Positions 43,812 to 53,161 of a stretch of DNA of 64,000 bases are shown here, piece by piece. The notes under the pieces are model-generated. The model made no database searches. It was given only the letters and a program-made list of their open reading frames with translations, and had not been told where the DNA came from. A program made the translations under genes and the position numbers. This DNA is from JANQTF01 sp041741415 (lineage in GTDB: Bacteria; Bacteroidota; Bacteroidia; J057), in NCBI GenBank assembly GCA_041741415.1, contig JBGSKC010000036.1, positions 310,001 to 374,000 of the forward strand, in the 5' to 3' direction. The stretch's first letter is position 1; the number at the start of each line of letters is the position of its first letter.

Positions 43812-46800
43812 ATGAACAAACTCATCAAAGGCATCATCTCTTTTTCGCTCAAAAACAAGGGCTTCGTTTTCTTCATGACCGCCCTGCTGGTAGTAGCGGG
43901 CACATGGAGCTACCTCCGCATCCCGATTGAGGCCTTTCCCGATGTGACCAACACCCAGATCATCATCGTGACCGAATGGAGCGGCAGAAGTGCCGAAGAG
44001 GTGGAGCGGTTCGTGACCCTGCCCATCGAGATTGCCATGAACAGCGTGCAGCGAAAAACCAATGTGCGCAGCATCACGATGTTTGGGCTGTCTGTCATCA
44101 AAATCATCTTCGACGACGATGTGGAGGATTTTTTTGCCCGGCAGCAGGTGAATAATCAGTTGAGAAACGTCCAGCTTCCCGAAGGCGTGGATCCCGATGT
44201 GCAGCCGCCCTACGGGCCAACCGGGGAGGTGTTCAGGTATGTGCTGGAAAGCCCGCAACGCGACACCCGCGATTTGCTCACGATTCAAAACTGGGTCATT
44301 GACCGGCATCTGCGCTCGGTGCCCGGCGTGGCGGATGTGGTGGCCTTTGGCGGCAGGGAAAAAACCTATGAAATCGCCGCCGACCCCATCAAGCTCCGGC
44401 AATACAACATCACCCCCCTGGAACTGTATGAAGCGGTGGCCAAATCCAACCTGAACGTGGGCGGCGATGTGATCGAGAAAAATGGCCAGGCTTATGTGGT
44501 GCGCGGCATCGGGTTGATTGACTCCAAAGAAGACATTGAGAATACCATTGTGGACATCTTCAATGGCAACCCCCTGCTCATCAAAAATGTGGCGGAGGTG
44601 AGGGAAAGTGACTACCCCAGGGTGGGCCAGGTGGGCCTGAACGAGCGCGACGACGTGGTGGAAGGAATTGTGGTGATGCGAAAAGGCGAAAACCCAAGCG
44701 AAGTGCTGGCACGGGTAAAGGCTAAAATCGCCGAACTGCATGAACAGGTCCTGCCAGCAGACGTGCGCATGACAACTTTCTATGACCGGGATGTGCTCAT
44801 GGATTATACCACCTCCACTGTGCTCAAAAATCTCGTGGAAGGAATCGTCTTCGTCACGGTCATTGTCTTTCTCTTCATGGCCGACTGGCGCACCACCCTC
44901 ATTGTGGCAGTGGTCATTCCCCTTTCGCTGCTGTTTGCCTTCCTGATGCTGGAACTCCAGGGCATGAGCGCCAATCTGTTGTCGTTGGGTGCCATTGACT
45001 TTGGCATCATCATCGACGGGGCAGTGGTGATGGTGGAAGGAATTTTTGTGGCGCTGGATCACGAAGCCCACCGGCGGGGCATGGACAAATTCAACCGCCT
45101 TGCCAAGCTGGGCCTGATCCGAAATACTGCCACCCACATGGGAAAGGCCATTTTCTTCTCAAAGCTCATCATCATTTCTGCCCTGCTGCCCATTTTCTCC
45201 TTTGAAAAAGTAGAGGGCAAAATGTTCTCGCCCCTGGCATTTACCCTCGGGTTTGCGCTGCTGGGAGCTCTGATTTTTACCCTCACCCTCGTTCCTGTGC
45301 TAAGCGCCCTGCTGCTGAAAAAAAACGTGAAAGAAAAGGACAACTTCTTCACCCGGGGCATTAACTACCTTGTGCAGCGTGGCTTCCTCTGGGCTTTTGG
45401 CAAAAAACGAATCACCCTCCTGATTGCCTTTTTCTCCCTCGGTTTGTCTCTCTTCTCCACCCAATGGCTGGGAACTGAGTTTTTGCCACAGCTCAACGAA
45501 GGCGCTTTGTGGGTGGAAGCCAAAATGCCCATGAGTTTTTCGCTGAACAACACAGTTGACATGGTTCACAGGCTCAGGGCAGAGATTAACACTTTCCCCG
45601 AGGTGAACGGAGTCCTGTCCCAAACTGGCCGCAGCAACGACGGTACGGATCCGAGCGGCTTTTACTACGTCCAGATGCAGGTGAATCTCAAGCCGAAGAA
45701 GGAATGGGAAAGGAAATTAACAATGGATGAACTGATCGAGGAGATGGACGCCCGGCTGAAGCACTATCAGGGGATCAACTACAACTACTCGCAGCCTATC
45801 ATCGACAACGTGGCCGAGGCTGTGGCAGGCATGAATGCCTCCAACGCTGTCAAAATCTATGGCGACGACCTCGCGCAGTTGGATGAATTGGCCAATCAGG
45901 TGATCGCGCAGATCGAAAATGTGCCAGGGATCAAAGACGTTGGTATTCTGCGCAACCTTGGCCAGCCGGAAATCAGCGTCCTGCTGGATGAACATCGCAT
46001 GGCCGCCATGGGCGTTACCAAAGCCGAAGCCCAGGCTGTGATTGAAATGGCCATCGGAGGAAAAACGGCCTCCGTGAAATATGAGGGAGACCGAAAATTC
46101 GATATCAGGATCCGCTACCAGCAGGACTACCGCAAAAATGAAGACGACATCCTCATGCTCATGGTTCCGACCATTCATGGCGGCACCATTCCGCTGAAGG
46201 AGGTTGCCACCATTCAGCAAATCACCGGGCCGGCCTTCATTTATCGCAACAACACCAAGCGGTTTATCGGCGTCAAGTTTTCTGTCAGGGAACGCGACCT
46301 CGGCAGCACCATCGCAGAAGCGCAGCAGCGGGTGGCCTCCTCACTCCAATTACCCGAAGGATACACCGTGGAATGGACAGGTGAATTTGAAAACCAGGTA
46401 AGGGCCACCAAAAGGCTGATTCAAGTGGTCCCACTGAGTCTGGTGCTCATCTTTTTGCTGCTATTTATCATGTTTGGCAATATCCGGGATGCAGCCTATG
46501 TGCTTGTCAACGTGCCCTTTGCCCTCATCGGCGGCATCGCCGCGCTACACCTCACCGGCATCAACTTCGGCATTTCCGCCGGGGTGGGCTTCATCGCGTT
46601 GTTTGGCATTTGCGTCCAGAACGGCGTGATTCTCATTTCAGAATTCCACAAACAAATGCGCCACCTGAGCGACCTCAATCAGGCCATCATCAATGCAGTG
46701 AAAGTAAGAACCCGGCCCGTTGTGATGACCGCCATGATGGCTGCCATCGGCCTTCTTCCCGCAGCATTGAGCACGGGAATCGGCTCCGAAAGCCAGAAGC

Positions 46801-46925
46801 CCCTGGCCATCGTGATCATCGGGGGGTTGGTGAGCGCCACCTTGTTTACCCTGCTCGTTTTTCCCATCATTTACCACCACGCACTGCACATCAGAGAGCA
46901 AAAGGCAAAAACCAGGTCTGCCTGA
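43812..46925 (+). CDS. CzcA-type heavy-metal RND efflux pump
   Basis: A 1037-residue RND pump with 12 membrane helices. The transmembrane-4 proton-relay motif reads LGAIDFGIIIDGAVVMVEG (two Asp and a Glu), the pattern of the HME-type CzcA/CnrA divalent cation exporters (Co, Zn, Ni, Cd), rather than the Cus-type (Cu/Ag) pattern. The large periplasmic loops begin FPDVTNTQIIIVTEWSGRSA and NAVKIYGDDLAQLDELANQ. It should export metal from periplasm or cytoplasm with proton influx as part of the pump formed with the upstream channel and adaptor. The class assignment rests on this one motif. Confidence 0.93.
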   Translation: MNKLIKGIISFSLKNKGFVFFMTALLVVAGTWSYLRIPIEAFPDVTNTQIIIVTEWSGRSAEEVERFVTLPIEIAMNSVQRKTNVRSITMFGLSVIKIIFDDDVEDFFARQQVNNQLRNVQLPEGVDPDVQPPYGPTGEVFRYVLESPQRDTRDLLTIQNWVIDRHLRSVPGVADVVAFGGREKTYEIAADPIKLRQYNITPLELYEAVAKSNLNVGGDVIEKNGQAYVVRGIGLIDSKEDIENTIVDIFNGNPLLIKNVAEVRESDYPRVGQVGLNERDDVVEGIVVMRKGENPSEVLARVKAKIAELHEQVLPADVRMTTFYDRDVLMDYTTSTVLKNLVEGIVFVTVIVFLFMADWRTTLIVAVVIPLSLLFAFLMLELQGMSANLLSLGAIDFGIIIDGAVVMVEGIFVALDHEAHRRGMDKFNRLAKLGLIRNTATHMGKAIFFSKLIIISALLPIFSFEKVEGKMFSPLAFTLGFALLGALIFTLTLVPVLSALLLKKNVKEKDNFFTRGINYLVQRGFLWAFGKKRITLLIAFFSLGLSLFSTQWLGTEFLPQLNEGALWVEAKMPMSFSLNNTVDMVHRLRAEINTFPEVNGVLSQTGRSNDGTDPSGFYYVQMQVNLKPKKEWERKLTMDELIEEMDARLKHYQGINYNYSQPIIDNVAEAVAGMNASNAVKIYGDDLAQLDELANQVIAQIENVPGIKDVGILRNLGQPEISVLLDEHRMAAMGVTKAEAQAVIEMAIGGKTASVKYEGDRKFDIRIRYQQDYRKNEDDILMLMVPTIHGGTIPLKEVATIQQITGPAFIYRNNTKRFIGVKFSVRERDLGSTIAEAQQRVASSLQLPEGYTVEWTGEFENQVRATKRLIQVVPLSLVLIFLLLFIMFGNIRDAAYVLVNVPFALIGGIAALHLTGINFGISAGVGFIALFGICVQNGVILISEFHKQMRHLSDLNQAIINAVKVRTRPVVMTAMMAAIGLLPAALSTGIGSESQKPLAIVIIGGLVSATLFTLLVFPIIYHHALHIREQKAKTRSA

Positions 46926-46951
46926 TTTGCCTGGCAGGCTTGGTTCTCCGC

Positions 46952-49681
46952 TCACCCTCTCCCGCTGGCGGCCACCATGCCGCTCAGGCTGCGGTTGAAG
47001 TCTTTGGCGGCCAGCAGCTCTTCCATGCTGAGGTGGAGCCGGTAGCGCCAGTAGTGGGTTGGGTTGGCAGGAACGTTGATCTGCTCGTCCAGTGGATTTT
47101 CCCGCCGAAGCTCATTGTCCATGGCCAGCAGGTCCTGAATCGGCAGAATGGCCCACATCGCCGGTGAATACAAGTGCTGCACCACAATCTCGCGGGCCAC
47201 CCATGGCTCACAGAAGTAGGGAGCGCCCTCGTGACGACCAAGCACCTGGCTGAAGAAGCGCTGGGTAGCAGCAGGATCTTCCTCCCACCAGCCCCGGATC
47301 GTGGCCATGTCATGCGTGGAGGTGGACACCACCGAGAGGTAGGGCGCACTGCCGGGATGGAAAAATTCGGTCGAAGAGTCTTTGGGCATCCGCTGGATCT
47401 CCAGGCTCAGAATGCCCAGATCGCGCATCACACCGGGAACTGTTTTGGGCACCATGCCAAGGTCTTCGCCACACACCAGCATGTTGGTGGCCTGCTTGAT
47501 GGCGGGGAGTTTCACCATGGCCTGGTCGCGCCAGAACTGCTCATGGCGGTGGTAGAAATACTCCACATACAACCTGTCGAGCAGGGCCTGGGTGCCGTGG
47601 TCGAGTTCCTGGAAGGATTTGGTGAAATGCATCGCAATCCTCGGCGAGAAGGCCTCGGTGGGCCGGTTTGGATCGGGCAGGAACACCACCTGCGAAACCA
47701 GGGCAAGAAGACCTTCCTTCACCCCCTCATAAAAATCGCGGCTTTCGGGCCACTGCGCGATTTGCCGGGCGATATAATCCACAATCTGGCGCTGGGTGGC
47801 AAACTCCGGCTTGAGGTCGTAGCGCCCCGGCTGGCCCTCCCGTTCATTCAGAAACTCCCGGACAACAGGCTCCGTCATTTCGCCAAAAAACTCCGGCAGG
47901 AAATGTGCCCTGATATAGGGTTTGGTAAAGCGGTCGTCGTCCATCCAGAAGCCGCGTGCCGCAAGTTCGTCGCGGTAGAAGGGCAGAGCCGGGTTGAATT
48001 GCCCCATCAAACCGTGGACCTGCTCGTAGGGAATTTGCCAGATGCGGAAAAAGCCGAGGATGTGGTCGATGCGGAAAGCGTCAAAATAACGCGACAGCTG
48101 CACGAGGCGGTTCCTCCACCAGGCGAAGCCATCCTGCGCCATGACTTCCCAGTTGTAGGTCGGGAAGCCCCAGTTTTGCCCGGCCACGGCAAATGCATCG
48201 GGAGGTGCCCCTGCCTGGCCGTTCATGTTGTAGAGATGCGGCGACACCCAGGCATCCACGCTGTGGCGGTAGATCCCGATGGGGATGTCTCCTTTGAGGC
48301 CTACGCCTTGTTTGGCTGCATAATCTTTCACCTCCCGCATTTGCTTGTCGAGGTGAAATTGAATGAAATAGTGAATGGCAACATCGGCGTGATGCGGCTG
48401 CGCAGGATCAGCAAAGTCAGCTATCTCGGCGGCATCATAGGTGGAATATGCAGGCCATTCCGTGAATTTCACGGTGCCGAATTTGTCGCGCAGGGCAGAA
48501 AAAGCGGCATAAGGAACCAGCCACGACTCATTTTCCTGAAAAAATGCTTTAAACGCTTTGCTTCGGGAGAGCGCATACCAATCCTGGTCAAACAGCAGCT
48601 TGAAGTACCGGGATTTGACCTGCATCACCTCCTCGTAGTCGATCTCTGCGAGGGCGTTGAGCGAGTCGCGCTTGTCTTCCCACCACGAAACGGCCTCGGC
48701 ATTCTGGAGGCGGCCCATGCCTTCGAGGCTGGCATAGAGGGGGTGGAGGGCAAACACTGAAATGGCGGCGTAGGGGTAGGAATCAGTCCAGGTATGGGTG
48801 GCAATCGTGTCGTTGATCGGAAGAATCTGGATCATGGACAGGCCCGTTTCCCTTGCCCAATCGATGAGGAGGCGAAGATCTGAGAACTCTCCCACGCCTG
48901 TTCCCTGTTTGGACCGGAGCGAAAATACCGGAATAGCGACCCCGGCACCGCGCCACTGGCCATGTGGGTGCCGGAAAGCATCAGCAGTTGCAACCACAAA
49001 GCGGCTTCGGCTATGGCTGTATTCGGGTGCAAGGAAACGGTTGGGGCCAGCTTCCCAGGTAGTGATTTTTTTCGATTTTTTGTCCAGCAAAACAAACTTG
49101 TACTCCAGCGGAGCATCAGGATCCTGGAGCTGAACGGTTTCCTCCCAGAGCGGAAATTGGCCGTCGGACAGGGTGAGCAGTTTAGCTGTGTTCCAGCTTC
49201 CCAGCGCGGGGTCAGAGCCGACAACTCCTACTACCTGGCCAGGCAAAACGCGGGGGGCATAGACCCTGAAACAGTGGAGGAAATCGCCCTGCGGATCTGG
49301 TTTGTCTTTGCCGGGTTTGCCCCGGTGAAAGAGAGTTTTTGTAAACAGAGAAGTAAACAGGGCATTTTCCTCCTCGTGGTCGGAGCGCCAGGTATCCTGA
49401 AGGACAATTTCTTCGAAAGACACTTGCTGAAGCGAAAGCAGGCGGTTGTCGCCGAACTCCCATTCGACGCTGCTGCCAAACTCGTGGCGCACGAAATATT
49501 TGTAGGAGAGCGAGCCTCCGGAGTCGGCGAGGTCGAGGTTGGCCTCCCAGAAGCCATCGGCGAGGTACTGCAAGGGGAGTGCTCCGGCTGGGTTCCATTC
49601 GCCCAGCTCCGCAGGGGAGCCACAAACAAAGAGGCTTTGGCCCCAGGCAGTGTGATGTTGTATCCGAAAGCGGAGCTTCAT
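46952..49681 (-). CDS. malQ: 4-alpha-glucanotransferase with two starch-binding modules
   Basis: A 909-residue enzyme from the ATG at 49681. Two CBM20-like modules occupy about 1-100 (MKLRFRIQHHTAWGQSLFV, GEWNPAGALPLQY) and 110-215 (RVYAPRVLPGQVVGVVGSDP, LGSWNTAKLLTLSDGQFPLW). The GH77 domain fills the rest: GVAIPVFSLRSKQGTGVGEF, the nucleophile Asp in FDAFRIDHILGFFRIW, the acid/base Glu in CGEDLGMVP and the third Asp in STSTHDMATIRGWW. This architecture (two CBM20 plus GH77) is that of plant DPE2-like and Bacteroidota enzymes. It transfers glucan chains between maltooligosaccharides and glycogen, and lies divergent to the glycogen synthase. Confidence 0.93.
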   Translation of the reverse strand: MKLRFRIQHHTAWGQSLFVCGSPAELGEWNPAGALPLQYLADGFWEANLDLADSGGSLSYKYFVRHEFGSSVEWEFGDNRLLSLQQVSFEEIVLQDTWRSDHEEENALFTSLFTKTLFHRGKPGKDKPDPQGDFLHCFRVYAPRVLPGQVVGVVGSDPALGSWNTAKLLTLSDGQFPLWEETVQLQDPDAPLEYKFVLLDKKSKKITTWEAGPNRFLAPEYSHSRSRFVVATADAFRHPHGQWRGAGVAIPVFSLRSKQGTGVGEFSDLRLLIDWARETGLSMIQILPINDTIATHTWTDSYPYAAISVFALHPLYASLEGMGRLQNAEAVSWWEDKRDSLNALAEIDYEEVMQVKSRYFKLLFDQDWYALSRSKAFKAFFQENESWLVPYAAFSALRDKFGTVKFTEWPAYSTYDAAEIADFADPAQPHHADVAIHYFIQFHLDKQMREVKDYAAKQGVGLKGDIPIGIYRHSVDAWVSPHLYNMNGQAGAPPDAFAVAGQNWGFPTYNWEVMAQDGFAWWRNRLVQLSRYFDAFRIDHILGFFRIWQIPYEQVHGLMGQFNPALPFYRDELAARGFWMDDDRFTKPYIRAHFLPEFFGEMTEPVVREFLNEREGQPGRYDLKPEFATQRQIVDYIARQIAQWPESRDFYEGVKEGLLALVSQVVFLPDPNRPTEAFSPRIAMHFTKSFQELDHGTQALLDRLYVEYFYHRHEQFWRDQAMVKLPAIKQATNMLVCGEDLGMVPKTVPGVMRDLGILSLEIQRMPKDSSTEFFHPGSAPYLSVVSTSTHDMATIRGWWEEDPAATQRFFSQVLGRHEGAPYFCEPWVAREIVVQHLYSPAMWAILPIQDLLAMDNELRRENPLDEQINVPANPTHYWRYRLHLSMEELLAAKDFNRSLSGMVAASGRG

Positions 49682-50093
49682 GTAGGCGGGTAGGTGATCG
49701 GTGAAAAACGAAGAAAAATGCGATTGAAATCGTTCGAAAAGTAACAAAAGATGCAGCGACTAGCCACAACAACGACCATCCAGAGAAAATTCCCCTCATT
49801 CCCCATCATTCTTGACTTCTCAGTCCTCCCTTTCCCACTGCCACAACTGTCATCGATGCCACAACTGTCAACTTTTTCATCACTCACAAAGCTAGCCAAC
49901 GGGCTTCAAAGCAGAAAGGTCCTTTTGGCAAAGTTTGGTGAGCGGAAGGAAAATGCGCCTGAGCGGAGAGGAGGAAGGGAGTGAAGAGATCTAATTTTGG
50001 ATTATTCAGAGAAACTAAGGGCGGAAAGTTGAGAAATTGAAATCGCTGGCTTAATTTTTACCCGGGCCCTGTGATTCTACTTTTCTACCTCGT
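49682..50093. promoter_or_regulatory. Divergent malQ / glycogen synthase control region
   Basis: A 412-base region between two divergent alpha-glucan genes with no supported gene. It contains the exact direct repeat TGCCACAACTGTCA at 49839-49852 and 49857-49870, with a period of 18 bases. Such repeats can be regulator-binding sites, but nothing else supports that here. Confidence 0.4.
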
Positions 50094-51959
50094 ATGCCAA
50101 CTCCTACTACTCCACTCATTCCATTTGACGTTCAGCAAAATGGTTCAACCGGCCACCCCAGCAAAAAGAGTTCCTTGTTGGTGGAAGTTGCCTGGGAAGT
50201 TGCGAACCAACTGGGCGGGATTTACACCGTGATCCGCTCCAAAGTGCCTTCTATGCAGGCGAATTGGGGCAATCGCTATTTGTTGGTTGGCCCCTCAGTG
50301 GCCCCCAACCTCAACACCATGTTTGAGGACATTGACCCTGGCGACGACGCTTTCGGCCGCGCAGTGAAAAAAATGCGGGAAGAAGGCTTTGAGGTTAAAT
50401 ATGGCATATGGCTTACTGCCGGCAGGCCCAGGGTGGTGCTGTTTAATCCCGGCTCGGTGTGGGGCCGTTTGGGGGAAATCAAATACCTGTTGTGGGAACA
50501 TCATCATATCGGCACGCCAAACGAAGATGATCTCACCAACCAGGTGGTGGCCTTTGGCTGGCTGGTAAAGGTGTTTTTGTCACGGCTCGTGGATCCTGAG
50601 GTAAATACAATGCCAGTGGTGGCCCACATCCACGAGTGGATGGCTGCTACTGCCATTCCGGAAATTCGCCGCGACATGCTGCCCATTCACACTGTCTTTA
50701 CCACCCACGCCACCATGCTGGGTCGGTATCTCGCTCAGAACGACCCCAATTTCAACGACCATTTACCCTACTACAACTGGGAAGACGAAGCCAGAAAATT
50801 CAACATCGAAACCCGGGTCCGAATTGAACGGGCCGCTGCCCACGGTGCCCATATTTTTACCACCGTTTCCAATGTAACGGCTTATGAGTGCGAATGCCTC
50901 ATTGGCCGAAAACCCGAGGTGATTTTGCCCAATGGCCTCAACGTGGACCGCTTTCATGTGGACCACGAAATCCAGAACCAGCACCAAAAAAATAAAGACC
51001 TCATCCACCAGTTTGTGATGGGGCACTTTTTCCAGAGCTATTTTTTCGACCTCGATAAAACCCTGTACTTTTTCACCTCTGGCCGCTACGAATACCGCAA
51101 CAAAGGCTATGACCTCACCCTCGAAGCCCTGGCAAGGCTCAACTGGCGGCTCAAGCAACACAACATGGACATCACGGTGGTGATGTTTATCGTGACCAAA
51201 AAGCCCTTTCACAGCATCAATGCACAGGTCATGGAAGCCCGGGCCTCACTCAATACCGTTCGGCAGAACATCGAAGTGGTGCAGAAACAATTCGGTGACC
51301 GCCTCTTCTACCACCTGATTTCCGCTGAAAACGCAAAATTCCCCGAAACCATCAGCGGATTTGTGGACGACAATCTTAGAATTAAGCTGCGGCGAAACGT
51401 CCAGACCTGGCGCTCCCAACAGCTTCCCTACGTTGTCACCCACAACCTTTACGACGACGCCACCGACGAGGTGCTGGGCTTTATCCGTGCAGCTAATTTG
51501 CTGAATCACAAAAGCGACCGCGTCAAAATCGTTTATCACCCCGATTTTATTTCCTCTACCTCGCCGCTGTTCCGGATGGATTACGACGACTTCGTGCGGG
51601 GTTGCCACCTCGGGGTGTTCCCCAGCTACTACGAGCCCTGGGGCTATACCCCGCTGGAGTGCATGGTTTCTGGCGTGCCTGCCATTACCAGCGACCTGGC
51701 AGGCTTCGGCGACTACATGAGAGAAGTCCTCCCCGACCACGAAGACATCAGCCTCTACCTGGTGAACCGCCGCTACAAAAGCTTTGATGAGGCAGCCAAT
51801 CAACTGGCCGACCAACTCTTCGCCTTTGTGAAAAAGACCCGTACCGATCGCATTGCCCAGCGCTACCGCCTGGCGGATGCTTCCGAAAACTTTGACTGGA
51901 AAGTCCTCACCAAACACTACGAAACAGCCTACGACCAAGCCCTGGCTGCCACCATCTAA
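50094..51959 (+). CDS. GT3-type glycogen synthase
   Basis: A 621-residue glycosyltransferase that matches the animal/fungal-type (GT3) glycogen synthase: LLVEVAWEVANQLGGIYTVI at the N-terminus, AHIHEWMAATAIPEIRRD, VFTTHATMLGRYLAQND, GRKPEVILPNGLNVDRFH and the active-site-rich PSYYEPWGYTPLECMVSGVP (the two Glu of the E-x7-E motif). It elongates glycogen from UDP- or ADP-glucose. The next gene starts 3 bases after the stop. The ATG at 50094 is preceded by the divergent region shared with malQ. Confidence 0.93.
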   Translation: MPTPTTPLIPFDVQQNGSTGHPSKKSSLLVEVAWEVANQLGGIYTVIRSKVPSMQANWGNRYLLVGPSVAPNLNTMFEDIDPGDDAFGRAVKKMREEGFEVKYGIWLTAGRPRVVLFNPGSVWGRLGEIKYLLWEHHHIGTPNEDDLTNQVVAFGWLVKVFLSRLVDPEVNTMPVVAHIHEWMAATAIPEIRRDMLPIHTVFTTHATMLGRYLAQNDPNFNDHLPYYNWEDEARKFNIETRVRIERAAAHGAHIFTTVSNVTAYECECLIGRKPEVILPNGLNVDRFHVDHEIQNQHQKNKDLIHQFVMGHFFQSYFFDLDKTLYFFTSGRYEYRNKGYDLTLEALARLNWRLKQHNMDITVVMFIVTKKPFHSINAQVMEARASLNTVRQNIEVVQKQFGDRLFYHLISAENAKFPETISGFVDDNLRIKLRRNVQTWRSQQLPYVVTHNLYDDATDEVLGFIRAANLLNHKSDRVKIVYHPDFISSTSPLFRMDYDDFVRGCHLGVFPSYYEPWGYTPLECMVSGVPAITSDLAGFGDYMREVLPDHEDISLYLVNRRYKSFDEAANQLADQLFAFVKKTRTDRIAQRYRLADASENFDWKVLTKHYETAYDQALAATI

Positions 51960-51962
51960 GCC

Positions 51963-53105
51963 ATGAACAACTCCCTCGACTCCCTTCGTGTGCTTATGCT
52001 GGGCTGGGAAGATCCGGCCCATATCCACGGAGGTTTGGGTGTGGCCAGCGCCGGCTTGGCCCGTTCGCTTGGTGCCCACCTCGACGTTTCCTTTGGCTTT
52101 CCCTCCAACTACCCGGAAAGCGGCCTGCCCCTGCCCTACCGGGAACTGAGAGTGCCGGTAACACTGCCTGCCTATGCAACTGGCACAACCCTCTATGGCC
52201 CCGCTTTCGAGCAGGCATGGAGGCGCTATGCCACCACTGTCATGGCCCAAGGAATCCGGCAGCAGCCCGATCTTATCCACGCCCACGACTGGATGACCTT
52301 TCCTGCTGCAGGCAACCTCGCCATGGCCCTTGATGTGCCCCTTGTGTACCACGTCCACTCCACAGCCCTCGACCGCGAAGAATCACCCGGCGGCCTCGCA
52401 TGGGAAACCGAGCAACACTGGTTGCCCAAAGCCGATCTTATCCTCACCGTTAGCGATCGCAGCGCCCGCGAACTGGTCGATCATTTTCAGCTGGATCCCG
52501 AGCGTGTTCATGTGCTTCGACATGGACGGCCCGAACTGGCCCCCTATCGCAACCAGAAGCCTTTCCGGTCTCCTTTGGTCCTGTTTTTGGGGCGAATGAC
52601 CTGGCAAAAAGGTCCGTTTCACTTCCTGAACATGGCCTTTCAGTTGCTGGAGGAAGGTAAAGACCTGCGTTTTGTAATGGCCGGGGAAGGCGATCTATGG
52701 CCGGAAGTATTGCAGCAAATCGCCAGGAGAGGCCTGGGCACCAGGATCCTTGCTCCGGGTACCTTGCCACAAGAAGAAGTTTTCGATTTGCTGAGCATGG
52801 CAGACCTGCTGGTGATGACCTCCGAAGCAGAACCGATGGGGCTCGTGGCCCTGGAGGCCGCACATTTTGGCGTGCCGATGGTCCTGCCGCCCAATTGCGG
52901 GGCCGCAGAATTGCTCACAGAATCGATCGTGATCCCTCCTTCCGATACAGAAAGTCTTTGCCAAGCAGTGAACGGCTTACTCGAAAACCCGAAGCAGTGC
53001 CTGGAAATGGTAACACGCAACCACCTTTCCCTCGAAGGACTGAGCTGGGAAGCTGCTTCGCAACACCTGCTTGATCACTACTCCCGCCTGATGATGAATG
53101 GGTAA
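51963..53105 (+). CDS. GT4-family glycosyltransferase in the glycogen cluster
   Basis: A 380-residue GT-B enzyme. Signature features: the N-terminal glycine-rich loop PAHIHGGLGVASAGLARSLG, the acceptor-side DLIHAHDWMTFPAAGNLAMA, and the C-terminal nucleotide-sugar site RMTWQKGPFHFLNMAF with the E-x7-E motif EAEPMGLVALEAAHFG. It starts 3 bases after the GT3 gene and precedes the GH57-like gene by 56 bases. In Bacteroidota it accompanies GT3 and GH57, so it is expected to act in alpha-glucan synthesis, but the donor and acceptor are not known. Confidence 0.9.
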   Translation: MNNSLDSLRVLMLGWEDPAHIHGGLGVASAGLARSLGAHLDVSFGFPSNYPESGLPLPYRELRVPVTLPAYATGTTLYGPAFEQAWRRYATTVMAQGIRQQPDLIHAHDWMTFPAAGNLAMALDVPLVYHVHSTALDREESPGGLAWETEQHWLPKADLILTVSDRSARELVDHFQLDPERVHVLRHGRPELAPYRNQKPFRSPLVLFLGRMTWQKGPFHFLNMAFQLLEEGKDLRFVMAGEGDLWPEVLQQIARRGLGTRILAPGTLPQEEVFDLLSMADLLVMTSEAEPMGLVALEAAHFGVPMVLPPNCGAAELLTESIVIPPSDTESLCQAVNGLLENPKQCLEMVTRNHLSLEGLSWEAASQHLLDHYSRLMMNG

Positions 53106-53161
53106 TCACGACAACTTTTGCCTGGTGCCCCGCTCCTTTTTCCACGTAGAATTCAGCACTT

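Noticed and set aside
43800..45137. 445-codon minus-strand frame opposite the RND pump
   Set aside because: Mirror of the codon pattern of the pump gene; no protein-like motifs.
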